From Clostridiales bacterium (GTDB taxonomy: Bacteria > Bacillota > Clostridia > Peptostreptococcales > Anaerovoracaceae): DNA of 64,000 bases. The notes under the pieces are model-generated. The model was not told the DNA's origin, did not search any database, and worked only from the letters and a program-made list of their open reading frames with translations. The translations under genes and the position numbers were made by a program. Of the stretch, positions 49,164 through 58,047 are shown one piece after another; the stretch's first letter is position 1; every line of letters begins with the position of its first letter. The stretch is taken from NCBI GenBank assembly GCA_015058275.1, contig SVCQ01000006.1, forward strand, positions 23,233 to 87,232, in the 5' to 3' direction.

Positions 49164-50363
49164 ATGTCAATCGACAAGATTTGTGAACTGCTATTGGAGG
49201 CATTGGCTGGTGCCGGATACAACGAGAGCACCATTTTCAACTATCGCGGTGTGATCAGACGCTTCAAAGCGTACTGCAGAGAAAACGGCATTACAGAATA
49301 CACCCCAGATGCCGGCCAACCATATGCTGACGATGTAATCAGTTTAAAGACCGGGAAATTCAGCAACAACAGATACCATACACAGGGGCGCTTCATCAGA
49401 CTGTTGAATTCATATTATTACAATGGAGAATTCAACTTTGAGATGATGAAAAGAGGCAAGGTCAAGCCTGAAGATCCAATTCATCTTCAGATATACGATG
49501 ACTACCTGTCGTTTTTATCTGAAACCTACGACAATGAAAACACGAGGCATTTTTATGAGTATGGTATGTACAGCCTACTCCAATATATGCATCGGAACAG
49601 TATAGCAGATACAGAAGATCTCTCTGTCGAGGTTATTTATGGTTATCTTGCGGAATCCAAACCTGAAAGGCTTCGAGAAATACTGTGTGAGCTGAGGTCA
49701 ATATTCAGATATCTTGGCAGAGAGGATTTGACCAGCTCCATTGCCGGCATCCATGGCCCTAGGTTCAAGCGCATAATACCGACATTAACTGACGAAGAGC
49801 TTGATCGCATCAAAAATGTCATTGATCAGAATGCCATTTCGTTAAGAGATGGAGCTATTGTTCTGACTGGGCTTACCTGCGGCATACGAGCGTGTGACCT
49901 GATCAAACTGAAGCTTTCAGATATTGACTGGTCAAATGAAACAATTTCATTCAGACAGAGCAAGACCGGAAACATGGTTTGCCTGCCTCTGACTGCAGCG
50001 GTAGGAAACGCAATCGCCAGATATCTGTGCGAAGAAAGGCCTGCGGCAGATAATGATTACCTCTTTGTGAGACAACTGGCACCGTTCAATCCGTTTACTG
50101 ATCATGCCAGTTGCCATGCGATAGTTACAAGAGTATTTCGCAAGGCCGGTATATCCAAGGACAGTCGCATCTTCGGTATGCACATGCTTCGTCATAATGC
50201 TGCATCGACAATGGTGAAGAATCAGGTGCCAATTGAAACGATTGCAGCAATACTGGGGCACTCCAGCCCGGATACAACGGACATATACATAACTACTGAT
50301 GCGGAGCGCCTCAGAGAATGCGTGCTTCCCATGGTAAACATCTCCACGGAGGTGCTGCCATGA
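49164..50363 (+). CDS. RIT tyrosine recombinase A
   Basis: First of three recombinases, 399 residues, with an N-terminal SAM-like core-binding domain and a C-terminal catalytic domain. Catalytic residues: Arg in TCGIRACDLIKL, Lys in RQSKTGN, HxxR in HMLRHN, His in LGHSS, Tyr in TDIYITTD. Upstream AAGGAGGTACC gives a strong ribosome site. Its stop overlaps the next start (ATGA). It probably acts with the other two on the 92-base ends. Confidence 0.92.
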   Translation: MSIDKICELLLEALAGAGYNESTIFNYRGVIRRFKAYCRENGITEYTPDAGQPYADDVISLKTGKFSNNRYHTQGRFIRLLNSYYYNGEFNFEMMKRGKVKPEDPIHLQIYDDYLSFLSETYDNENTRHFYEYGMYSLLQYMHRNSIADTEDLSVEVIYGYLAESKPERLREILCELRSIFRYLGREDLTSSIAGIHGPRFKRIIPTLTDEELDRIKNVIDQNAISLRDGAIVLTGLTCGIRACDLIKLKLSDIDWSNETISFRQSKTGNMVCLPLTAAVGNAIARYLCEERPAADNDYLFVRQLAPFNPFTDHASCHAIVTRVFRKAGISKDSRIFGMHMLRHNAASTMVKNQVPIETIAAILGHSSPDTTDIYITTDAERLRECVLPMVNISTEVLP

Positions 50364-51328
50364 TCACATACATAAGCAATCTTTCGGACAAGATAGAAGC
50401 ATTCCTGAATTTCAAAACCTCGCTTGGAATTAAATACCAAGCGCCAAGATCAATACTGAAGAGTCTTGACCGCTACAACCTCAACCACGAAAATGAATCT
50501 GATCTTACAAAATCTTTGGTTGAAGGCTGGGCTGAATACTATGCGTCAAGAAGTGAAACACGGGATCGCAGCTGGGTCTCGCCGATCAGGGAATTCGGAC
50601 GGTATCTCAACAGTACCGGTGACAAGGATGCATATATCCTCGACGACAGATACAATATTCAACGCTACCAGGCAGAAGTATACCTGCTTACAGAAGACGA
50701 GATACAGCTGTTTTTCGAAGAATGTGATCGCTTTGTCCTCAGAAAAAATGGCTGGCCGGGACGGCGCTATGTGCTTCCGGCATTATACAGATTCCTGTAT
50801 TGCTGTGGCGTTAGATGCATAGAAGCGCGCAGTCTGAAATGCACGGAAGTGCATTTGGATCAAGGATATATAGATATCCTTGGCGGCAAAGCTCTTCGCG
50901 ACCGCAGATTGTTCTTATCTGATGAGCTGATCAAATATCTTAAGGAATATGATGCAAAGATCAGCAAAGTTTTTACCGACCGGGAATACTTCTTCCCAGG
51001 TGGATATGGCGGTATGTATTCGTCATCGCCTATCTCATCAAATTTTAGGAGTATCTGGCTGTCTGCCGGGCTGAAGCGTGATGGCAAAGTCAAGCCGAGA
51101 GCATACGATTTCAGACACCATTTCGCCTGTGCGAACATAATGCGCTGGTCGGAAGAAGGCAAGGATATTCACGCTATGCTTCCATATCTGATGAGATACA
51201 TGGGGCACTCATCACTTGAGAGCACATATTACTACATACACCTGATCCCAGATTATTTCTCGCAGTACAGGATGCTGACCGCATCGTCTGCAGATGTTAT
51301 TCCGGAGGTCGATGCGTATGAAGTATGA
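50360..51328 (+). CDS. RIT tyrosine recombinase B
   Basis: Second recombinase, 322 residues from ATG 50360 (GGAGG upstream). The catalytic Arg is in CGVRCIEARSL, Lys in GGKALRDR, His in MGHSS and Tyr in STYYYIH. The usual HxxR box reads YDFRHH, with Tyr for the first His, as is common in this position of RIT trios. The start overlaps recombinase A by four bases and the stop lies inside the start region of recombinase C. Confidence 0.9.
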   Translation: MITYISNLSDKIEAFLNFKTSLGIKYQAPRSILKSLDRYNLNHENESDLTKSLVEGWAEYYASRSETRDRSWVSPIREFGRYLNSTGDKDAYILDDRYNIQRYQAEVYLLTEDEIQLFFEECDRFVLRKNGWPGRRYVLPALYRFLYCCGVRCIEARSLKCTEVHLDQGYIDILGGKALRDRRLFLSDELIKYLKEYDAKISKVFTDREYFFPGGYGGMYSSSPISSNFRSIWLSAGLKRDGKVKPRAYDFRHHFACANIMRWSEEGKDIHAMLPYLMRYMGHSSLESTYYYIHLIPDYFSQYRMLTASSADVIPEVDAYEV

Positions 51329-52343
51329 CCGAAAGAAAGACAGGAACTTCTGGATCATGGCACGCAACTACCTGCATTCGTACATGCCGATAACCAGAAA
51401 TCTTTCAGATAAATCCGTAGATGCATACAAACAGTCGCTGAAGTCGTACCTTTCTTTTCTGGAAGAAGTGAAATCTGTTTCGGATGGCAGGGTAACGATG
51501 GACTGCTTTAACAGGAAGAACATACAGGAGTTCATAGAATGGCTCAAAAGCAATGATTATTCGGTAAAGTCGATCAATCTGAAGCTGACTGCAATACGGT
51601 CATTTCTGAAATACTGCAGCGAAGAAGATTTTGAATTGCGTGGCATATATACCGATGTATGCTCGGTTAGAAAGCTCAAGGAGGAAAAAGCTCCGATCGT
51701 GTATCTGCAGCCAGAAGCTACTGCGGCAATACTGGCTGCGTTCGACAACAAAACTTCCAAGCATCGGCGCAACCGCATGCTGTTGATCCTGATGTATGAC
51801 ACAGGGGCTAGGGTTCAGGAGCTTTCGGATCTGAATATTTCATCTCTACATTTGGACATGAAAAATCCTTTCGTCACTCTTGTCGGCAAAGGCAGAAAAA
51901 GCAGGAATGTACCTCTGCTCGAAAAGACAGTAAAACATCTGGAAGGATATCTGAAGGAGTTCCACTCAGAAGGCGAAGAAGCTCCGTTGTTTTACAGCAT
52001 GTTGAATGGGAAAAAGAGCAGGCTCTCTACGGATAGCATCAGTCTGATCCTGAAAACGGCTTCAGATATTGCCAGGGAACATTGCAGTGAAGTTCCTGAA
52101 CGCGTTCACTGCCATATGCTGAGGAAGACCAAGGCAATGGATCTATACAAGAGTGGCGTTCCGTTGCCATTCATAATGCAACTGCTGGGACATGAAAGCA
52201 TGTCTACGACTTCAGGGTTTTATGCGTTTGCGACTCTTGAGATGATGAGCGAAGCAATGAACAAGTCTACAGATGGGATTGTGAGTGAAGAGAAAATTTG
52301 GAAGAAAGAGTCTGTGAGGAAGATTCTATACTCGCTGGATTAG
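51318..52343 (+). CDS. RIT tyrosine recombinase C
   Basis: Third recombinase, 341 residues. Catalytic residues: Arg in TGARVQELSDL, Lys in VGKGRKSRNVP, HxxR in CHMLRKTKAMD, His in LLGHESM, Tyr in SGFYAFAT. ATG 51318 has CCGGAGG upstream; ATG 51312, two codons earlier, is an alternative. It overlaps recombinase B by 11 bases and ends 5 bases before the right inverted repeat. Confidence 0.9.
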   Translation: MKYDRKKDRNFWIMARNYLHSYMPITRNLSDKSVDAYKQSLKSYLSFLEEVKSVSDGRVTMDCFNRKNIQEFIEWLKSNDYSVKSINLKLTAIRSFLKYCSEEDFELRGIYTDVCSVRKLKEEKAPIVYLQPEATAAILAAFDNKTSKHRRNRMLLILMYDTGARVQELSDLNISSLHLDMKNPFVTLVGKGRKSRNVPLLEKTVKHLEGYLKEFHSEGEEAPLFYSMLNGKKSRLSTDSISLILKTASDIAREHCSEVPERVHCHMLRKTKAMDLYKSGVPLPFIMQLLGHESMSTTSGFYAFATLEMMSEAMNKSTDGIVSEEKIWKKESVRKILYSLD

Positions 52344-52347
52344 CAAA

Positions 52348-52439
52348 AACACTATGCCGAAGAAACTGAGATTAGTTCTTCAGGCTGCGAAGTTCCAGCA
52401 ATTCTTCGGCATAGTTTTTTCTTCGGCATAATCTGAGTG
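52348..52439 (-). repeat. RIT right inverted repeat, 92 bases
   Basis: Perfect reverse complement of 49030-49121; its outer end abuts the target CAC codon of orfB. Confidence 0.95.
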
Positions 52440-53083
52440 GCAAAGAGGTGTAGCTCCCGGATTGGCGGCTATGGCCTGATCGAACGTAGTGAATACTAGA
52501 GGGTTGTCATTGCTGTTGCTGATCACATATGAGACTATCCGTCGGTCATAGAGATCCAGGATGGCGCTTAGATAGACTTTGTGTTTGTCCTTGTTCTCAT
52601 CGTACCATTTGAATTCAGTGACATCTGTGAGCCATTTCTCGTTCGGCTTATCTGCCGAAAATTCTCTGTTCAGAATGTTTTCTGCTATGAACTGCGGATT
52701 ATCTGCCTGACGTGTACATCCATGGTTCGCATACTTGATCGTAGACTTGATGTCTCTTGCTCTGCAGATCCTTAGCGCTCGTTTGTCATTGATCTTTATG
52801 TTGTATCTGCGGTACAGATCATCATTGATCCTGCGGTATCCCTTGGATGGATCCTTCATATGGATCTCTTCCATCTTCTCAGCTATAAATCTGTTCTGCC
52901 TGACTCTTTCACCGACATCACCGCGCAGCCACTTGTAATATGCTGATCTTGAGACATGCAGTATCCGGCAGCATGGCTCGACCGGATATGCATATGTCTC
53001 CGTGCAGTACTTGATGGAACTGTAGAGGTGTGACTGCCTTACTTGCGATAGAGATTCTTCCTCTCCAGTTCCTTGACTTTTTT
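52440..53083 (-). pseudogene. IS3 transposase orfB, 5' fragment
   Basis: Integrase N terminus, open from the frameshift site at 53077-53084 (no independent start needed). ILHVSRSAYYKWLRGDVGER, KGYRRINDDLYRRY and LTDVTEFKW (first catalytic Asp) are typical IS3 orfB blocks. It is broken at the second catalytic region CH(S/T)D by the RIT insertion, where 17 foreign codons and a stop follow. Confidence 0.88.
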
Positions 53084-53731
53084 TAACAGGTCGCGCTCCA
53101 TCTTCATCATATACAGCTCATGCTTCAGACGTTCATTTTCTATCTGAAGCTTCTCTATCTCGCTGCGAGGCTCCTGATCGACTTTGCGTCTGCCACGGCG
53201 ATCTTCAAGGCCTGCTTCGCCTAATTCTTTGAAGCGTTTGACCCATGTATAGACTTGCTGGTAGCTGACGTTGTATTTGATGGCACATTCGCCATAGTTA
53301 CAGCCATTTGCAATACATTCCCTGACGATTTGGCTACGCTCTTCTTTTGTGGTTTTTCTTGATGTAGTCATACGGCTTCCTCCTGACATCTTGCGCTGTA
53401 AGAAGTCTTTGCCGTCATTATACATCTTTACCCAAGTCTTAAGTTGCATTACGTTCCTAAGCCCATATCTGGCAGCAATCAGTTTGTATGAGCCTTCTCC
53501 ATTCAGATAGCTTAAAACTGCATCACGTTTTAACTCTGCAGAATATATTGCATTGCGTTCATATTCCTTGAAAGGTTTCTCTCCTTGCTCCTGGTATTGG
53601 TAGATCCACCACTTTACAGCGGATACATCTATTCCCAATGTTTCTGCAACTTCAGCTCTGCTCATCTTTTCTTCAAAACAAAGTTTTGCATAGTGTAGCC
53701 TCACATCTGCTGGAATCTTATTCCTGTCCAT
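53039..53731 (-). CDS. IS3-family transposase orfA (helix-turn-helix)
   Basis: 230 residues with two successive HTH_28/IS3-type helix-turn-helix domains (AEVAETLGIDVSAVKWWIYQ; GECAIKYNVSYQQVYTWVKRF) and a C-terminal leucine zipper-like coiled coil (RSEIEKLQIENERLKHELYM). Seven A residues then G (A AAA AAG, minus strand of 53077-53084) lie near its end. The -1 frame is open from there into orfB, so an OrfAB fusion by programmed -1 frameshifting is expected. The gene is intact. Confidence 0.9.
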   Translation of the reverse strand: MDRNKIPADVRLHYAKLCFEEKMSRAEVAETLGIDVSAVKWWIYQYQEQGEKPFKEYERNAIYSAELKRDAVLSYLNGEGSYKLIAARYGLRNVMQLKTWVKMYNDGKDFLQRKMSGGSRMTTSRKTTKEERSQIVRECIANGCNYGECAIKYNVSYQQVYTWVKRFKELGEAGLEDRRGRRKVDQEPRSEIEKLQIENERLKHELYMMKMERDLLKKVKELERKNLYRK

Positions 53732-53866
53732 AAGAAAACTCCCTTCGCGATTGACAGTGTTTTGTTTTTCACTGTCTCTCGTAAAGGGAGCATATCAAAG
53801 TCGGGGATTTCTTTGTTGTTTAGATTATTACCTGGGTTGAACCGCCGTATGTCGAACCGCGTGATG

Positions 53867-54679
53867 CTATTTCTCGCCTATCTCGATGTCTCCGGCGTCT
53901 GTCCTGAGCTTTAGGGTATTGTCTCCGCCCGCCTGCTTGTACACAATGCCTTCGAAATCGTTTTCGTCATCGCCTATGCTGATATCGCCTGCGCCTGTGC
54001 TTGCATCGATGGTGTAGGTCCTGATCCCGTCGAAGGTATCGACTTCGATATCTCCTGCGTTTGTGTGAAGGTCGGTCATGCCCTTGAGCATGCCGCTTAC
54101 CCTGATCTCTCCGGATTCGCTGTCGACCTTGATGCCTCCGCTCACGACGTCCTCGAATTCTACATCGCCTGCATTCATCTCAAGCTCTGCGTTCTTAAAG
54201 CTGACTCCGTTTATGTCCGCATCGCACGATCCCGAGCTGACCTTTATGGACTCGAGTTCGTCCTCACCGCAGAAGACTATAACTGTCGGATTGTGGACGC
54301 CCAGGCTGGTGAAGCTCTCTCCGCCTCCGTCGATGATGAGCCTGCCTCCGTCGGTGGAAACCTCAGGGGCGTTCGAGTCTTTGCGGCTTATTACTATAAC
54401 CTTGCCCGGCTCTGCCGTGAGGTCTCTGATCTCGTGGTCTTCGAGCATCTCGTCGTAGTACTTAGGGCCTGCGATCTCGAGATCGAGGTAGCCTGTCGAT
54501 TCGATCGAGCTGAATTCATAGACCTCTTCCGTTGTGGTCATTTCCGGCGCCGCGATCGTTTTGTCATCGAGAGCCTTGAGTCCTCCGGCGATGCAGCCTG
54601 CGAGTGTCAGGGCGGCTCCGAGCGCGAACACTATCGCGCAGCCGATCAGGAATTGTGTTCCTTTACTTAGATTCTTCAT
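53867..54679 (-). CDS. DUF4097 family beta-repeat protein
   Basis: Membrane-anchored protein of 270 residues. One N-terminal transmembrane helix (FLIGCAIVFALGAALTLAGCIAGG) is followed by a right-handed beta-repeat domain with recurring MNAGDVEFEDV / TNAGDIEVDTF / TGAGDISIGDD / TDAGDIEIGEK units. DUF4097 proteins accompany PadR/DUF1700 genes, probably as an envelope stress or adhesion component. It overlaps the DUF1700 gene by 17 bases and is third in the PadR operon. Confidence 0.9.
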   Translation of the reverse strand: MKNLSKGTQFLIGCAIVFALGAALTLAGCIAGGLKALDDKTIAAPEMTTTEEVYEFSSIESTGYLDLEIAGPKYYDEMLEDHEIRDLTAEPGKVIVISRKDSNAPEVSTDGGRLIIDGGGESFTSLGVHNPTVIVFCGEDELESIKVSSGSCDADINGVSFKNAELEMNAGDVEFEDVVSGGIKVDSESGEIRVSGMLKGMTDLHTNAGDIEVDTFDGIRTYTIDASTGAGDISIGDDENDFEGIVYKQAGGDNTLKLRTDAGDIEIGEK

Positions 54680-55289
54680 TTATCTCAGCCTCCTTCCTCT
54701 CGTTCTCAGCCTTTTGCTTGCTCTTCTCTGAGAGGGACCTGCCCAGGGCGATTATGCCTACGATAGCTCCGTAGCCTGCAGCGAGCGCTCCGGAGAGTAT
54801 CATGAGGCCGATGCCTGTGATCATCACTCCGGATGCCGGAGCTGCGGACAGATGGATCAGGCCCGCTACCACCGCTGCGGCTCCTCCGATCACGCCTCCG
54901 ATGATGCATGCGATCACCACGAAGATCATCGCGATCAGCACTATTACCAGCGGCAGTGCTATAGGGGCTGAACAAATTCCGATGACGACCCACCATACCG
55001 CCGAAAGCTTGCCTGTCCTGCCGGTATCCGAAGCCGCTGCCGGCTGCTCTCCGTCGAGTATCCTTGCAGCGTAGTCTGCCCTGATCTGAGCGGCTATCCT
55101 CTTTGGGCTTCCGAACTCCTCTGCCAGGCGGGCTTCCTCTGCCGCTGCTTCCTCAGGATCGAGGCCGTCCGTAGCCTCCGCGAAGCACTCCTCGAAATAC
55201 TCAGTGGCTTCATCTATCTCTTCAGGCGGCAGCTTCGAGAGTTCATCCCGCAAAGCTTTCATGAATTCCTGTTTATTCATCTGCTGCAC
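54663..55289 (-). CDS. DUF1700 (HAAS) membrane protein
   Basis: 208 residues. The N-terminal cytoplasmic HAAS domain (MNKQEFMKALRDELSKLPPEEIDEATEYFEECF) is followed by three or four transmembrane helices and a charged tail. Proteins of this type pair with PadR repressors as membrane sensors. It overlaps both neighbours by 17 bases, so the three genes are tightly coupled. Confidence 0.92.
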   Translation of the reverse strand: MQQMNKQEFMKALRDELSKLPPEEIDEATEYFEECFAEATDGLDPEEAAAEEARLAEEFGSPKRIAAQIRADYAARILDGEQPAAASDTGRTGKLSAVWWVVIGICSAPIALPLVIVLIAMIFVVIACIIGGVIGGAAAVVAGLIHLSAAPASGVMITGIGLMILSGALAAGYGAIVGIIALGRSLSEKSKQKAENERKEAEINEESK

Positions 55290-55713
55290 CTCCTTCTGCT
55301 TCTTTCTTAACTTCCTTCTTTGTTGTCTTTCCGACTTTTACCTTTGCTGTCTTAGTCTGCTTAGCCTTTTCCCTGACCGTCTCTTCATCTGCAACCTTTG
55401 CAGGCTCCGATCCGACAAGCAGCGTCTCGACCGCATTCCTGTAGTCGGCCCACTGCTTAAGGTACTCAGCCAGCTTCGCTTCGCCCTTATAGGTTATGGA
55501 GTAGTATCTCCTGTTCCTCCCCTGATAAGGCTGATCATATGTCCTGCAAAGCTCTTCCTGCTGAAGTCTTCTCAGTACGGGGTAGAGTGTGGACTCGGAT
55601 ACGGTGATCGACTTTTTCATCTCCTGAGTGATCTCGTATCCGTATGTGTCTCCTCTGTGCAGGATAGCCAGGGCGCACGCGTCAAGCAGACTGGATTCGA
55701 TCTTGAAACCCAT
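55273..55713 (-). CDS. PadR-family transcriptional regulator
   Basis: 146 residues. The winged helix LLDACALAILHRGDTYGYEITQEMKKSITVSESTLYPVLRRLQQEE is diagnostic of PadR. The C terminus carries an unusual Lys-rich stretch (KAKQTKTAKVKVGKTTKKEV), perhaps for nonspecific DNA or membrane contact. It is the first gene of the PadR-DUF1700-DUF4097 operon and probably represses it through the palindrome at the promoter. Confidence 0.92.
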   Translation of the reverse strand: MGFKIESSLLDACALAILHRGDTYGYEITQEMKKSITVSESTLYPVLRRLQQEELCRTYDQPYQGRNRRYYSITYKGEAKLAEYLKQWADYRNAVETLLVGSEPAKVADEETVREKAKQTKTAKVKVGKTTKKEVKKEAEGGAADE

Positions 55714-55755
55714 ATTTGCGCCTCCTTTCGCTCGTGTAATATTATTTCTTGTCTG

Positions 55756-55786
55756 ATACTATATGCCGTATAATATTGTTTGTCAA
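55756..55786 (-). promoter_or_regulatory. promoter and PadR-type operator of the padR operon
   Basis: On the minus strand TTGACA (55781-55786), 17-base spacer, TATAGT (55758-55763). The palindromic ATACTATATGCCGTATAATAT (55756-55776) overlaps the -10 and spacer, as expected for PadR autorepression. Confidence 0.75.
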
Positions 55787-55872
55787 GCATGATCCTGCTT
55801 TTTTCTCGACGACAGCCCTTCATAATAGAATCGGCCTGTATTTTTGTAGTAAAATCAAGTTGGTAACCGTGT

Positions 55873-56011
55873 CGGTACAGGAATACGGTACAAGCTGCCG
55901 CCTCGCTATCTGTGAGAAGATATAGGGTATGCAATACTGCACCGGAGATAAAAAACAAGTCCATCGTGATAGACGATGACATAGACGCAGTGCTGGATGA
56001 AATGCTGAGGT
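55873..56011 (+). pseudogene. possible 3' remnant upstream of the macrodomain gene
   Basis: An open frame with no start, ending KSIVIDDDIDAVLDEMLR and TAA, 7 bases before the macrodomain ATG. The close spacing suggests the end of a former operon partner; identity is unknown. Confidence 0.3.
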
Positions 56012-56018
56012 AAGACAC

Positions 56019-56825
56019 ATGGAAAAGACACAGGAAGAACAAAGGATATTGCTGATTGATCATCTGAAGGCCGAAAACCCTATATACAAAAAGGTTCCGA
56101 CTCCCGCGGATGAGCAGGGACAGAAGGACCTTCTCAGGAGTCTCATGAATGTGAGGGAGGCAAGGTCTGTCAGCGGAGAGTTCCTGAGCATACAGGATGC
56201 ATACCTAAGGCGCGAGAGTATCATAAAAGGGATAGTTGATGTGGAATCCATACCGGCATGCGCGGGCGATCCGAGGCTTTCGATCTGGCAGGGTGATATA
56301 ACCAGGCTCAAGGCGGATGCCATAGTCAATGCGGCAAACTCCCAGATGCAGGGCTGCTTTATCCCGCTGCACGGATGTATAGACAACTGCATTCACAGCT
56401 ATGCCGGCGTGCAGCTCCGCCTGGAATGCGCGGACAGGATGAGGCAGATGAGATTGGAGCACGGCGATGATTACGATCAGCCGACGGCAGTGCCTATGCT
56501 GACTGATGCGTACAATCTGCCTGCAAAAAAAGTAATACACATTGTGGGACCGATCGTACAATTCGGGCTCACAGCTGAGCTGGAAAAGGATCTGGCAGAC
56601 TGCTACAAAAATACTCTTGATTTATGCCTTGAGAACGGACTCAGGAACGTGGCATTCTGCTGCATCTCCACGGGAGTATTCCGCTTCCCGAACCAAAGAG
56701 CGGCTGAGATCGCGGTGGAGACGGTAAGTAAATGGCTTGCCGAACACGACGGAGCAATAGACAGAGTGGTGTTCAATGTCTGGAAGGATACCGACCGTGA
56801 AATCTACCGGGAATTACTCGGGTAG
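56019..56825 (+). CDS. zinc-containing macrodomain protein-ADP-ribose hydrolase
   Basis: 268 residues. It has an N-terminal helical extension (1-75), then a macrodomain with LSIWQGDITRLKADAIVNAANS (ADP-ribose binding) and the inserted GCFIPLHGCIDNCIHSYAG loop. The Cys/His residues of that loop bind zinc in the Zn-macro class. CCISTGVFRFPNQRAAEIA forms the second phosphate loop. Such enzymes reverse mono-ADP-ribosylation of proteins. In other Bacillota the gene sits with SirTM and lipoate genes, which are not seen here. It ends tail-to-tail with a LysR gene, overlapping 12 bases. Confidence 0.9.
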   Translation: MEKTQEEQRILLIDHLKAENPIYKKVPTPADEQGQKDLLRSLMNVREARSVSGEFLSIQDAYLRRESIIKGIVDVESIPACAGDPRLSIWQGDITRLKADAIVNAANSQMQGCFIPLHGCIDNCIHSYAGVQLRLECADRMRQMRLEHGDDYDQPTAVPMLTDAYNLPAKKVIHIVGPIVQFGLTAELEKDLADCYKNTLDLCLENGLRNVAFCCISTGVFRFPNQRAAEIAVETVSKWLAEHDGAIDRVVFNVWKDTDREIYRELLG

Positions 56826-57698
56826 GAATGATTGTGTTACCTGTTTCAGGAAGCGTTCGGCGATAGGTGTGAGCACCTGATACTTGCCCCATATGAGATA
56901 GAAGCTGGACTCCTTGACGGGATCAAGAGGTCTGAATATCAGGCCACTCCCTTCGGAGCAATTGACAAGGTGCTCGAATGTCAGAAGTATTCCGAGCCCC
57001 TCGAGCGCAAACATCGAACCGTTGTATGAAAGACGAAACGATCCCTCGAGATGAAGATCTCTGAAACGATCTCCGGCCCACTCATTGATTTCACGATCCC
57101 AGCTCTGCTCGGAACTGAATAACGGCACGCCGATAAGGTCATCAGCTGTGATGGCCTTTTTCTTTGCAAGAGGATGTGAGGCTGCCATTACAGCTCCCCA
57201 GATATCTGTCTGTGGGAAGGTGATGTAATTGTATTTGCGGACATCAGGGACCTCGCTTGTTATCACGGCGAAATCGAGTAGACCCTTGTCGAGTTTCTCT
57301 GTGACCTGCTCAGTGTCACCGCTTGTGATATGATAATTCAGTCCCGGATACGCAGCCTTGAACCTTCCGATCTCCCTCGCGAGATATCTTATCTGATAGG
57401 ATTCCGCAAGTCCGAAGTACAGATCTCCCCCGGTTATGTCATCGAGCGACATGAATTCCTGCTCGATTTTGTCTGCCATTGCCACAAGATCCTCGGCCCT
57501 GTCGCGCAGAAGCATGCCTTCATCAGTCAGCTGTATGCTGAAGCTCTTGCGGATGAACAGCTTTTTGCCGAGTTCTTCCTCCAGCGATTTCAGAGTCTTT
57601 GAAAGGGTGGGCTGGGTCACGTGCAGAAGCTCTGCCGCCCTTGTCATGTTCTCTTCTCTGGCGACCGCCAGAAAGTATCTGAGATTGCGAATATCCAT
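56814..57698 (-). CDS. LysR-family transcriptional regulator
   Basis: 294 residues. N-terminal helix-turn-helix MDIRNLRYFLAVAREENMTRAAELLHVTQPTLSKTLKSLE, then the two-lobed effector domain. It is divergent to the small-protein/hydrolase/flavoprotein genes starting at 57792, which are its likely targets. The perfect palindrome GAATATC-AC-GATATTC (57730-57745) in the shared region is a candidate binding site. Confidence 0.92.
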   Translation of the reverse strand: MDIRNLRYFLAVAREENMTRAAELLHVTQPTLSKTLKSLEEELGKKLFIRKSFSIQLTDEGMLLRDRAEDLVAMADKIEQEFMSLDDITGGDLYFGLAESYQIRYLAREIGRFKAAYPGLNYHITSGDTEQVTEKLDKGLLDFAVITSEVPDVRKYNYITFPQTDIWGAVMAASHPLAKKKAITADDLIGVPLFSSEQSWDREINEWAGDRFRDLHLEGSFRLSYNGSMFALEGLGILLTFEHLVNCSEGSGLIFRPLDPVKESSFYLIWGKYQVLTPIAERFLKQVTQSFLPE

Positions 57699-57729
57699 AG
57701 AATTCTCCTGAATACGATATGCGAAATAA

Positions 57730-57745
57730 GAATATCACGATATTC
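57730..57745. promoter_or_regulatory. candidate LysR binding palindrome
   Basis: GAATATCACGATATTC is a seven-base perfect inverted repeat with a 2-base centre, between lysR and the divergent cluster. Confidence 0.55.
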
Positions 57746-57791
57746 ATTATAACCATTAGCGAATAACATGGCAATCGGCTAACATAAAGCC

Positions 57792-58016
57792 ATGAAGAAC
57801 ACAGATATAGAGGCAATACTGATCAATATGGGAGATGCGGGCTGCTCTGAAGCGGATATCGAAAGGGTTCGCAGCATGCACGAGGCGGGTCTTGATGATG
57901 ATATCATCAGATGCCTCCGCAGATGCAGATGCGACCTGATGGAGGAGCTTCACAGAAGTCAGCGCAGAGTGGACTGCATGGATCATCTGATCAGAGTAGC
58001 CGAAAACAACCATTGA
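57792..58016 (+). CDS. small conserved-looking hypothetical protein, 74 residues
   Basis: Predicted to be all-helical and charged (ILINMGDAGCSEADIERVRSMHEAG; CLRRCRCDLMEELHRSQRRVDCMDHLI). The CLRRCRCDL segment with three Cys is notable. It is the first gene downstream of the divergent LysR region, 31 bases before the hydrolase. I recall similar small proteins beside LysR genes in other Clostridia, but no function is known. Confidence 0.65.
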   Translation: MKNTDIEAILINMGDAGCSEADIERVRSMHEAGLDDDIIRCLRRCRCDLMEELHRSQRRVDCMDHLIRVAENNH

Positions 58017-58047
58017 ATAATAACGAATCACTGAAAGGAGAACTGAA

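Larger units (their letters stand above)
49011..52438 (+). mobile_element. recombinase-in-trio (RIT) element
   Basis: A 3,428-base element with three consecutive, overlapping tyrosine recombinase genes and 92-base perfect inverted repeats near its ends. Removing 49011-52438 (plus or minus one base) rejoins CTT TGC CAC with ACA GAC CGC GGA, restoring LCHTDRGF in the transposase with no target duplication. The left end has 19 bases (TTATGCCGAATTCAGGATA) outside the inverted repeat that the right end lacks. Confidence 0.92.
48374..53815 (-). mobile_element. IS3-family (IS150-like) insertion sequence interrupted by a RIT element
   Basis: The outer inverted repeats CAAAGAAATCCCCG (48374-48387) and CGGGGATTTCTTTG (53802-53815) match over 14 bases. 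A second block of similarity, GACAGTGAAAAA, follows at each end. Inside are orfA and a split orfB on the minus strand. Without the 3.43-kb inserted element the IS would be about 2.0 kb, which is long for this family. The excess lies in the 48388-48718 noncoding tail. Confidence 0.85.

Noticed and set aside
52380..52439. Last 17 codons of the interrupted orfB frame (ending NCWNFAA)
   Set aside because: These codons are the inverted repeat of the RIT element read through in frame, not transposase sequence.
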